6,541 bases of DNA. Source: an uncultured Dietzia sp. (GTDB lineage Bacteria > Actinomycetota > Actinomycetes > Mycobacteriales > Mycobacteriaceae). Numbering within the stretch: the first letter of the stretch is position 1; the number at the start of each line of letters is the position of its first letter. The stretch lies in assembly GCA_946570335.1 (NCBI GenBank), contig CAMNYG010000078.1:1-6541 (forward strand). Reading direction: 5' to 3'. The notes beneath the pieces were generated by a model that was not told the DNA's origin, made no database searches, and saw only the letters and a list, made by a program, of their open reading frames with translations. Made by a program: the position numbers and the translations under genes. Shown in pieces: positions 1 to 5,862 of the stretch.

Positions 1-277
1 TGCCGGCCACCACGGAGGCGCCGGTCTGGAAATCCGAGCCCCACGCGGCGAGCGCGCACAACTCGAGGAACGGGGATTCGGGGTCCAGGACCATGTCGAT
101 GCGCTCGCGGGCGGTGAACTTGCCGCGCTCGCGATGGCGGGCGACGCTGCGTTCGCTTCCGCCAGCAAGCGCCGGGGCGAGGTCGTCAGCGAGTTGGTCG
201 AGCTTGCCCTCCATCGCCTGGCGAGCCGCGCTGAACTCGGCGCTGGTGGTGTCGAGCGTGGAACGCAGGATAGTCAT
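1..277 (-). CDS. Acyl-CoA carboxylase carboxyltransferase (beta) subunit, N-terminal 92 codons only
   Basis: The gene starts with ATG at 277 and leaves the window at base 1, so only 92 residues are visible against more than 500 usual for the family. Residues 47-58 (RHRERGKFTARE) and 61-80, with the stretch LDPESPFLEL at 64-73 followed by AAWG, match the conserved opening of methylcrotonyl/geranyl/propionyl-CoA carboxylase beta subunits, in which an RGK(L/F)xxRER block is followed by LLDPGSPFLEL. These subunits transfer carboxylate from carboxybiotin to an acyl-CoA in the cytoplasm. The ATG overlaps the stop of the dehydrogenase gene (ATGA). No good Shine-Dalgarno precedes it, so coupled translation is likely. 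The context (dehydrogenase plus AtuA) favours an MccB/AtuC-like enzyme acting on a 3-methyl-enoyl-CoA, but substrate-determining regions lie outside the window. A biotin carboxylase partner is expected beyond base 1. Confidence 0.88.
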   Translation of the reverse strand, partial: MTILRSTLDTTSAEFSAARQAMEGKLDQLADDLAPALAGGSERSVARHRERGKFTARERIDMVLDPESPFLELCALAAWGSDFQTGASVVAG

Positions 278-1452
278 GCGGTGTACCCCAAACGTCGTCC
301 GGCGAGAGTGGTGAGGATCTCTGTGGTGCCGCCGCCGATCCCCAGGAGGCGGACATCGCGGTACTGCCGACTCACCTCGGACTCGGACATGTACCCGAGC
401 CCGCCGAAGAGCTGGACCGCCTGGTCGGCGACCCACTCGGCCGTCTCGACCGCGGTGTTCTTGGCGAAGCAGACCTCGGCGATCGCATCGTGCCCGGACA
501 CCGCGAGGTTCACGCAGTGCCGGGTGTAGGTTCGCGCGACGTCGATACGGCGTGCCATCTCCGTGACCGTGTTCTGCACCGCCTGGCGGGACAGCAGCGG
601 GCGACCGAACGTCTCGCGCTCGCGCACCCAGTCCAGCGTGAGGTCCAGGCAGCGTTGGGCCTGGGAATAGCCCTGGCAGGCCAGTGCCGCGCGTTCACTG
701 ACGAACCCGAGAGCGATCTGGGCGAAGCCGTCGTTCTCCGCGCCCACGAGGTTGTCGACCGGCACGCGGCAGTCGGTGAAGGTGAGCTCGGCGGTATCGG
801 AGGCGCGCCAGCCGAGCTTGTCGAGCGGCGCGGAGATATGGAACCCGGGAGTGTCGGTGGGGATCACCAGCAGGCTCACTCCGGCGGAGCCCGCGAGCTC
901 GTCGCCTCCGGTACGGACCGCGGTCACCACGAAGTCGGCGCGCGTGGCGGAGGTGATGTAGGTCTTGGCGCCGTTGACCACGTAGTGGTCGCCGTCCCTG
1001 CGGGCGGTGGTGGTCAGATGCCCCACGTCGGAGCCACCGCCGGGCTCGGTGATGGCGAGGGAGCCGATCATCTCGCCGGCCAGCGTGGGCTTGACCCAGC
1101 GCTCGATCTGGTCGGGACGCCCGGACTGGGCCAGGTGCGGCAGCGCGATGCCGCAGGTGAACAGCGACGCGAACACACCGCCGGAGACGCCCGCCTCGTG
1201 GAGGGTCTCACACACGACCAGCGAGTCGACCGCATCTCCCCCGCCTCCGCCTACCTCCTCGGGGAACGAGACGCCCAGCAGGCCGAGTTCGCCGGCCTTC
1301 CGGTGCAGCTCGCGCGGAATCCTGCCGGCGGCCTCCCACTCGGCGAGGTGGGGCAGGATCTCGCGCTCGGCGAACCGGGTCGCGGTCTCGCGCAGCGCGA
1401 GTCGCTCGTCGGTGTACCAGGGATCTCCGGGGACGTGTGGAGGGACGGTCAC
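274..1452 (-). CDS. Acyl-CoA dehydrogenase, helix-G-glutamate (IVD/LCAD-like) type
   Basis: This flavoprotein family forms the alpha-beta double bond of acyl-CoAs using FAD and passes electrons to ETF. The 392-residue length is normal. Visible parts are the N-terminal helical domain (about 14-130), signature 1 (AITEPGGGSD, 133-142), the beta domain (to about 235), and the C-terminal helical domain with the RETFG segment (279-283) and signature 2 beginning QLFGGLGY (347-354). The Glu of the MCAD-type YEG motif is replaced by Gly (GIGGGTTEI, 371-379). E253 in VSERAAL sits where isovaleryl- and long-chain dehydrogenases carry their catalytic base, so the enzyme is probably active on branched substrates. 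The GTG start at 1452 is chosen because AAGGAG lies 5 bases upstream and it overlaps the atuA stop (GTGA). The longer reading to 1536 overlaps atuA and has no domain support. AtuD-like citronellyl-CoA or isovaleryl-CoA dehydrogenase are the leading guesses. Confidence 0.95.
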   Translation of the reverse strand: MTVPPHVPGDPWYTDERLALRETATRFAEREILPHLAEWEAAGRIPRELHRKAGELGLLGVSFPEEVGGGGGDAVDSLVVCETLHEAGVSGGVFASLFTCGIALPHLAQSGRPDQIERWVKPTLAGEMIGSLAITEPGGGSDVGHLTTTARRDGDHYVVNGAKTYITSATRADFVVTAVRTGGDELAGSAGVSLLVIPTDTPGFHISAPLDKLGWRASDTAELTFTDCRVPVDNLVGAENDGFAQIALGFVSERAALACQGYSQAQRCLDLTLDWVRERETFGRPLLSRQAVQNTVTEMARRIDVARTYTRHCVNLAVSGHDAIAEVCFAKNTAVETAEWVADQAVQLFGGLGYMSESEVSRQYRDVRLLGIGGGTTEILTTLAGRRLGYTA

Positions 1453-3239
1453 TGGTTCTCCTTCATGACGGCCGCCGGGGAGGCGACGGGGGCGGTGACG
1501 TGGTCGGGCACGTCCACGACCCGGGAGCGCAGCCATTCGGCCAGCCCCTTGGCCTGCGGGTCCCAGCGGTATCCGTGGGCGACACCCTTGCCGAGCAGTC
1601 CGTCGATGACGAAGTTCACCGCGCGCAGCCGGGGTAGTTCATAGCGCTCGACGGGCAGGTCGGCGGTCTCGGGCAGCAGGCGACGGAGCTCGTCGACGGT
1701 GAGGGTGTCGAGCATCCACCGGTACGATTCGTCGCTGCCCGCCCACAGTCCGATGTTGGCGGTGCCGCCCTTGTCTCCGGAGCGGGCGCCGAGGACGTCG
1801 CCCAGCGGTCGGCGGCTGGTGGGACCGGGCTCCGGGGCCCGGTCGGCACGAGGTGCGCCGTCGGCGTCGAGCCCGTCGGAGGCGTGGCCGTCGCCCATCT
1901 CCGCGGTCTCGGCGGGCGGCGCTATGTCGACGCGGGTTCCGTCGGGCAGCACCGCGATGTGCGGAACCCTGGCCTGGTCGAGGTAGGCGGGGACGTACAC
2001 GCCGTACGGGGCGCCCCGGCCGGGCGGACCGCTGGGAGTGGCACCGGGGTAGCTCGCCAAGGTCATGGCAACCGCGACGTCGGTGAACGCCCGGCCCACC
2101 ACGTCCGGATCGGTGTCCCAGCCGACGATGGTCAGCATCGCCGTGGCGGCGGCCTGGGTGTCGGCGTCCGGGTGGTCGGTGCGGTGGAGCCGGAACTGCA
2201 GCTCGGCCGGTTCGCGCTCGAGGCCGGCGCGGAACTGGCGTTCCACCAGCGCCGCCTTGTCCTCGATGTCCAGGCCCGTGAGCAGGAAGGTGATCTCGTT
2301 GCGGTGTCCGCCGAGACAGGTGACCGACACCTTGGTGGTGGGCGGGGCCGTTTCGCCGCGGACCCCGGAGATCCGGACGCGGTCCGGCCCCTCCTGCTGG
2401 AGGCGGGCGGTGTCGAGTCGGGTGACCACATCGGGCCCGCCGTACCGGGCGCCGGTGACCTCGTACAGGAGTTGGGAGGTGACGGTGCCGATCGTGACGG
2501 CACCGCCGGTCCCGGCGTGCTTGGTGATGACCGAGGTGCCGTCGGCGGAGATCTCGGCGATCGGGAAGCCCGGGGCGACGGGGTCGGCGATCTCGCCGCG
2601 GTTGAAGAAGGCGTAGTTGCCGCCGGTCGCCTGTGTCCCGCACTCGATCACGTGCCCGGCCACGGTGGCGCCGGCCAGCGCATCGAGGTCGTCGCGGCCC
2701 CATCCGAAGTGGCTGATGGCGGGTCCGACGATCACCGAGGCGTCGGTGACGCGACCGGTGACCACCACGTCGGCACCGGCGTCCAGGCACCGCGCGATGC
2801 CGAAGGCCCCCAGGTAGGCGTTGGCGGTGACGGGCGTGCCCGCGTCGGCCGGGAGGTCGAGCTCACCGATCCGGTCGATGAGATCGTCACCTTCGACGTG
2901 GGCGACCTTCACGTCCAGGCCCTGCCGTGCACCGATCTCGCGGATCGCGTCGGCCAGGCCGGCGGGGTTGAGTCCGCCCGCGTTGGCGACGATCGTGACC
3001 TTGTTCTGCAGCGCCAGGGCCAGGCAGTCCTCCAGCTGGCGCAGGAAGGTCTTGGCATACCCCAGCTCCGGGCTTCTCATCCTGTCGCGCCCGAGGATGA
3101 GCATCGTGAGTTCAGCCAGGTAGTCGCCGGTGAGGACGTCCAGTTCGCCGCCCTCGAGCATCTCGCGCATGGCCGAGATGCGGTCGCCGTAGAAACCGGA
3201 CATGTTCCCCACGCGGAGCGGGCGCTCGTCGGCATTCAT
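1449..3239 (-). CDS. atuA: Acyclic terpene utilization AtuA family protein (DUF1446 plus C-terminal AtuA-like domain)
   Basis: The 596-residue protein has the family architecture. A large DUF1446 domain (about 7-440) opens with VGNMSGFYGDR (10-20) and contains ANAGGLNPAG (85-94), VVVTGRVTDAS (158-168) and IECGTQATGGNYA (198-210). A linker rich in Asp, Ala and Pro (about 441-478) follows. The C-terminal domain (about 478-578) carries ARSGDKGGTANIG (485-497) and RYELPRLRAVNFV (532-544). No signal peptide or membrane segment is seen, so it should be cytoplasmic. AtuA is needed for growth on citronellol/geraniol in Pseudomonas, but its reaction is unknown. A role on a CoA intermediate is inferred from its constant company of dehydrogenase and carboxylase genes. 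The start at 3239 is chosen because GGAAGGAG lies 7 bases upstream, it overlaps the preceding stop (ATGA), and conserved sequence begins directly after. The reading to 3305 has no such support. Not every AtuA family member acts on terpenes. Confidence 0.93.
   Translation of the reverse strand: MNADERPLRVGNMSGFYGDRISAMREMLEGGELDVLTGDYLAELTMLILGRDRMRSPELGYAKTFLRQLEDCLALALQNKVTIVANAGGLNPAGLADAIREIGARQGLDVKVAHVEGDDLIDRIGELDLPADAGTPVTANAYLGAFGIARCLDAGADVVVTGRVTDASVIVGPAISHFGWGRDDLDALAGATVAGHVIECGTQATGGNYAFFNRGEIADPVAPGFPIAEISADGTSVITKHAGTGGAVTIGTVTSQLLYEVTGARYGGPDVVTRLDTARLQQEGPDRVRISGVRGETAPPTTKVSVTCLGGHRNEITFLLTGLDIEDKAALVERQFRAGLEREPAELQFRLHRTDHPDADTQAAATAMLTIVGWDTDPDVVGRAFTDVAVAMTLASYPGATPSGPPGRGAPYGVYVPAYLDQARVPHIAVLPDGTRVDIAPPAETAEMGDGHASDGLDADGAPRADRAPEPGPTSRRPLGDVLGARSGDKGGTANIGLWAGSDESYRWMLDTLTVDELRRLLPETADLPVERYELPRLRAVNFVIDGLLGKGVAHGYRWDPQAKGLAEWLRSRVVDVPDHVTAPVASPAAVMKENQ
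1458..1463 (-). promoter_or_regulatory. Shine-Dalgarno AAGGAG setting the GTG start of the dehydrogenase
   Basis: AAGGAG ends 5 bases before the GTG at 1452, inside the last codons of atuA. It supports that start over the longer open frame reaching 1536. Confidence 0.8.
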
Positions 3240-4054
3240 GCTCGTGCTCCTTCCTCGCGGCCAGCCCCGGGCAGACCCGCGAACGCCTGGGCGATCCGCA
3301 GCCACTGCGCCGCGTCGTCCCCCAGTGCCTCCAGATCGGTGTCGGCGAGGTGGACGCGTTGGGTGACCAGCAGACAGAAGTCGACGAGTGACCCGCTCAC
3401 CCGCTGGTCTGCGTCGGCGGGGCCGAACTCGAGGCGGCCGCCGGCGGGCCGGGCGAGGCTCACGTGGATCTCGGAGGTCGGGGCCTCGAGCCCGTTCATC
3501 GTGTAGGCGAACGCGCGGGTCTTGAACCCCAGTTTCGCGACATGGGGCAGCGCCCCGACGAAGGCCGGGTCGTCACTGACGGAGATGCCGAGCGCGTCGG
3601 CCACGTCGACACCGTGGGCCCAGGTCTCCATGATCCGCGCGGTGGTCATCGACCCGGGACGCATGGGCGGCCCGAACCACGGGATCTTCTCCCCCGGGTC
3701 GGCGGACTTGAGGGCGTCGGCGAGTTCACCGCGGGCCAGGCGCCACCGGGCCAGGACCTCGTCCCGACCGGTGGCGGCGATCTCGGCGGCACCGGCATCG
3801 ACGAACCCGGTGGGGTCGCTCATGGCGGTGTCCACGACGGCCTGGAAAGCCACGGCGTCCCGTATGGCGGTGAGCGAGACCTCGTCGGTCCAGGCCAGGT
3901 GGGCGATCTGCATGGCCACGTCCCACCCTGCGGCGGGGGTCTCGGCGTTCCAGGAAGCGGCGCCGGCAGCGGCCACCAGCTCGTCCACCCTGGCGTTGAG
4001 CGCGGAGAGGGCCGCGTGGGGGTCCTCGGTCGCGACGTGCTGCGCGTGTGTCAT
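3236..4054 (-). CDS. TIGR03084-type DinB/mycothiol-maleylpyruvate-isomerase-like metal protein
   Basis: The 272-residue protein is the first gene of the operon. Its N-terminal half resembles the DinB-like four-helix domain of mycothiol-dependent maleylpyruvate isomerases. H52 (QIAHLAWTDE, 49-58), E143 and H147 (METWAHGVDVADAL, 142-155) sit at almost the same positions as the zinc ligands His52, Glu144 and His148 that I recall for the Corynebacterium glutamicum isomerase. The motif PWFGPPMRPGSM (125-136) is typical of the TIGR03084 group. The C-terminal part (about 175-262) is likely the accessory domain. Metal binding is therefore well supported, whereas reaction and thiol cofactor are unknown. 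Start choice: ATG at 4054 has only a weak GGGA upstream, with a possible GTG three codons earlier (4063). The open frame back to 4147 runs through the promoter and is not believed. The family name is recalled, not searched. Confidence 0.85.
   Translation of the reverse strand: MTHAQHVATEDPHAALSALNARVDELVAAAGAASWNAETPAAGWDVAMQIAHLAWTDEVSLTAIRDAVAFQAVVDTAMSDPTGFVDAGAAEIAATGRDEVLARWRLARGELADALKSADPGEKIPWFGPPMRPGSMTTARIMETWAHGVDVADALGISVSDDPAFVGALPHVAKLGFKTRAFAYTMNGLEAPTSEIHVSLARPAGGRLEFGPADADQRVSGSLVDFCLLVTQRVHLADTDLEALGDDAAQWLRIAQAFAGLPGAGREEGARA
3247..3254 (-). promoter_or_regulatory. Shine-Dalgarno GGAAGGAG setting the atuA start
   Basis: This strong site sits 7 bases before the ATG at 3239, inside the end of the upstream gene. 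It fixes the 596-residue atuA product. Confidence 0.8.
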
Positions 4055-4078
4055 GCGGATCACGATCCCAGCCGAGCG

Positions 4079-4107
4079 CAAATAAAGCAAGCATGATTGC
4101 TTGTAAA
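4079..4107 (-). promoter_or_regulatory. Predicted sigma-A-type promoter of the atuA operon
   Basis: On the minus strand TTTACA (4107-4102) and TATTTG (4084-4079) form a -35/-10 pair with an ideal 17-base spacer, in an AT-rich island unlike the surrounding GC-rich DNA. The predicted start of transcription is near 4072, giving a leader of about 18 bases before the ATG at 4054. The -10 match is imperfect, so this is a prediction only. Confidence 0.5.
4088..4103. promoter_or_regulatory. Perfect palindrome CAAGCA-TGAT-TGCTTG, probable repressor operator
   Basis: Two perfect 6-base arms flank 4 bases. The site lies wholly inside the -35/-10 spacer of the minus-strand promoter and touches a possible TTGTAA -35 element of the rightward synthetase gene (4101-4106). 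Position and form are those of a TetR-family operator, the regulator class that commonly controls fatty acid, steroid and terpene catabolism in actinobacteria. No regulator gene is inside the window. The dyad is seen directly; the TetR assignment is inferred. Confidence 0.55.
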
Positions 4108-4135
4108 TTCTCCCCACCGCTGCGAGACTATCGCT

Positions 4136-4160
4136 GAAGTGATCCACCTCACATCACTTC
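4136..4160. repeat. 8-base inverted repeat GAAGTGAT / ATCACTTC with 9-base spacer
   Basis: The arms at 4136-4143 and 4153-4160 are perfect reverse complements separated by CCACCTCAC. The repeat encloses the CRP-like site but is centred 2.5 bases further right (4148). It may be a second, overlapping operator or an mRNA hairpin in the leader of the synthetase gene. The structure is seen directly and its role is unknown. Confidence 0.5.
4138..4153. promoter_or_regulatory. CRP/GlxR-like site AGTGA-N6-TCACA
   Basis: The sequence AGTGA TCCACC TCACA matches the CRP-family consensus TGTGA-N6-TCACA at nine of ten fixed positions. GlxR in corynebacteria and Crp in mycobacteria bind this consensus. Its centre (4145.5) is about 73 bases upstream of the predicted operon start, a plausible activator position, and 53 bases upstream of the synthetase ATG. 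Binding is inferred; short matches can arise by chance. Confidence 0.4.
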
Positions 4161-4189
4161 GGTATGTCGCACGCCCCCAGCCCAGAATC

Positions 4190-4193
4190 GGAG
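4190..4193 (+). promoter_or_regulatory. Shine-Dalgarno GGAG setting the synthetase start
   Basis: GGAG lies 5 bases before the ATG at 4199. The alternative in-frame ATG at 4097 sits inside the AT-rich operator and has no such site. Confidence 0.7.
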
Positions 4194-4198
4194 CCCTC

Positions 4199-5806
4199 AT
4201 GCACCTCGACCCCACCGGGATCGACCCCGTCGACCACGCCCTCGCCCGCCGCTGCTCGGTGGGAGACATCCCGACCCGCTCCGCCGCGACCTTCTCCTCG
4301 CGCACCGCCCTCACGGACGGGACCGGATCCTGGAGCTACCGGGAACTCGAATCGATGGCCAACCGTGTGGCGCACGGACTCTCCGACCTCGGACTGCAGC
4401 CCGAGGAGCCCGTGGCGATCCTGTCCACGAACTGCCGGGAGTTCGTCGCCGCCTACTTCGGCGCGGCCAAGGCCGGCATGGTCGCGCTGCCCGTCAACCT
4501 CCTGTCGGGGCCGGAGAACATCGTGCACGCCCTCGTCGACTCCGGAACCCGGGTGCTCGTGGTCCACTCGGATCTCGCCGAGCTCGCACTCGGGGCGACC
4601 GCCGCCGTACCGGCGATCGACAACGTCGTCGTCATCGGGGGTGTCCCGGACGGCCTGGAGGCGGCACCGAACGGCCCCACCCTGCTGGACTGGGACGACC
4701 TGCTGTCGAGTGACGAAACCAACCCCGACACCGTGATCGCCGACCGCCAGATCGTCCAGTGCCTCTACTCCTCCGGCACCACCTCCCGCCCCAAGGGCGT
4801 CCTCACCTCCCACCTCGCCGTGACCATGGCCGGCCTGTCCAACGGGGCCATCTTCGGCATGGGCTGGGGCGCCACCGGCTCGATCACCGTGCTTCCGCTC
4901 CCCCTGTTCCACACCGCGGGACTCAACGGCGTCCTTCTCGCCGGCATCACCATGGGTGCCACGATCCACCTCCTGGCCGGGTTCGACCCGGTGCAGTACG
5001 CCGACACCGTCGCCCGGGTCCGCGCCACCCACCTCGTCGGCCTGCCGCTGATGCTGGAAGCCCTGGCCGACGGGAAGGACCGCGGGCTGGACCTGAGCTC
5101 GATCGAGATGCTCCTCTACGCCATGGCGCCGATGTCCGCCGAGATGCGGACCAGGCTCGAAGCCGCACTACCGGATGCGAAGATCGTCCTCGGCTCGGGC
5201 ATGAGCGAGTGCACCCCGGCCACCGTCATGCAGTGGCCCGAGCTCAACCCCGACAAATCCGACTCCTGGGGGTACCCGTCCCCCGTGGCCGAGAACCGCA
5301 TCTGCGAGCCCGGTGGACAGGCTCTCAGGGATGTCGACACCGACGGCGAACTCGCCTACCGCGGCCCCACCGTCATGGAGGGCTACTGGAACAACCCCGA
5401 GGCCAACGCGGAGGTCTTCATCGGCGGGCACATGCACTCCGGCGACCTCGGCCGTATCGACCCGGAGGGCGTGGTGTGGTTCTCCGACCGGGTCAAGGAC
5501 ATCGTCAAGTCCGGCGGCGAGAACGTCAGTTCGCTCCACGTCGAGCGCGTCCTCATGGACCACCCGCTCCTCGCCGAGGTCGCCTGCATCGGCCGTCCCG
5601 ACGACACGTGGGGCGAGCAGGTCGTGGTGGTGGTCGTCCCCACCGGGGAGGCCCCGGGGGAGGACGAGCTGATCGAGTCGGTGCTGCGATTCGGGGAGGA
5701 ACGACTGACGCCCTCGCAGCGTCCCCGTCACGTGGTGGTGACCGACACGATCCCCCGCACCGCGACAGGCAAGATCCGTAAGGTCGAACTACGGTCGATG
5801 ACCTGA
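4199..5806 (+). CDS. Acyl-CoA synthetase (AMP-forming, FadD-like)
   Basis: This ANL-superfamily ligase activates a carboxylic acid with ATP and CoA through an acyl-adenylate. The 535-residue length is usual for a FadD. Motifs occur in the right order: the phosphate loop YSSGTTSRPKG (190-200), an A5-like GSGMSECTP (332-340), YRGPTVMEGYW (387-397), HSGDLGRID with the ribose-binding Asp416 (413-421), the hinge region RVKDIVKSGGENVSS (431-445), and PRTATGKIRK (519-528) with catalytic Lys525. The A5 motif reads S-G-M-S-E where YGMTE is usual, a mild departure at the adenine/Mg-phosphate site. ATG 4199 is chosen because GGAG lies 5 bases upstream; the frame is open back to 4097 but crosses the control region. 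It is transcribed divergently from the atuA operon across 144 bases, which suggests shared control and that it supplies the CoA ester used by that operon. Substrate chain type cannot be read from sequence. Confidence 0.93.
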   Translation: MHLDPTGIDPVDHALARRCSVGDIPTRSAATFSSRTALTDGTGSWSYRELESMANRVAHGLSDLGLQPEEPVAILSTNCREFVAAYFGAAKAGMVALPVNLLSGPENIVHALVDSGTRVLVVHSDLAELALGATAAVPAIDNVVVIGGVPDGLEAAPNGPTLLDWDDLLSSDETNPDTVIADRQIVQCLYSSGTTSRPKGVLTSHLAVTMAGLSNGAIFGMGWGATGSITVLPLPLFHTAGLNGVLLAGITMGATIHLLAGFDPVQYADTVARVRATHLVGLPLMLEALADGKDRGLDLSSIEMLLYAMAPMSAEMRTRLEAALPDAKIVLGSGMSECTPATVMQWPELNPDKSDSWGYPSPVAENRICEPGGQALRDVDTDGELAYRGPTVMEGYWNNPEANAEVFIGGHMHSGDLGRIDPEGVVWFSDRVKDIVKSGGENVSSLHVERVLMDHPLLAEVACIGRPDDTWGEQVVVVVVPTGEAPGEDELIESVLRFGEERLTPSQRPRHVVVTDTIPRTATGKIRKVELRSMT

Positions 5807-5811
5807 CGGGA

Positions 5812-5830
5812 TCGGCCGTTCCGGGGCCGA
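5812..5830. terminator. Weak hairpin in the convergent gap after the synthetase gene
   Basis: TCGGCC (5812-5817) and GGCCGA (5825-5830) form a perfect 6-base stem with a 7-base loop just past the synthetase stop. No run of T follows on either strand, so it is not a classical intrinsic terminator. It could still limit read-through between the convergent genes, as GC-rich hairpins may in actinobacteria. Confidence 0.3.
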
Positions 5831-5862
5831 GACGCCCGCGAGCGCGGCGACTACTGCCCGGT

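Noticed and set aside
490..1644. 384-codon open frame on the plus strand antisense to the dehydrogenase
   Set aside because: It has the same mirror-frame character and no recognisable domain or convincing ribosome site. The opposite strand encodes a complete acyl-CoA dehydrogenase.
1639..2790. 383-codon open frame in another minus-strand frame within atuA
   Set aside because: The product is almost entirely Arg, Pro, Gly and His, the usual artefact of an out-of-frame reading of GC-rich DNA.
1884..3506. 540-codon open frame on the plus strand antisense to atuA
   Set aside because: It lies opposite a well-recognised gene, has Gly/Val/Asp/Ala-rich low-information composition, matches no family I know and crosses the atuA start. 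It is a high-GC mirror frame.
4055..4147. N-terminal extension of the TIGR03084-like protein to an ATG at 4147
   Set aside because: The extension would be encoded by the AT-rich promoter and operator DNA and is not needed for the fold. The ATG at 4054 places H52, E143 and H147 at the positions expected for the family.
4097..4198. N-terminal extension of the synthetase to an ATG at 4097
   Set aside because: That ATG is inside the palindrome and has no ribosome site. ATG 4199 has GGAG at proper spacing and starts a normal-length ligase.
4154..5032. 292-codon open frame on the minus strand antisense to the synthetase
   Set aside because: It has a Gly/Val/Asp/Glu-rich mirror composition with no domain, and it overlaps the divergent control region.
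4759..5781. 340-codon open frame on the plus strand within the synthetase gene
   Set aside because: It is Arg/Pro/His-rich and fully overlapped by the synthetase frame, whose motifs are in correct order.
5836..5849. Short GC palindrome (CCGCG-AG-CGCGG) in the convergent gap
   Set aside because: A two-base loop is sterically poor and such words are common by chance in this composition.
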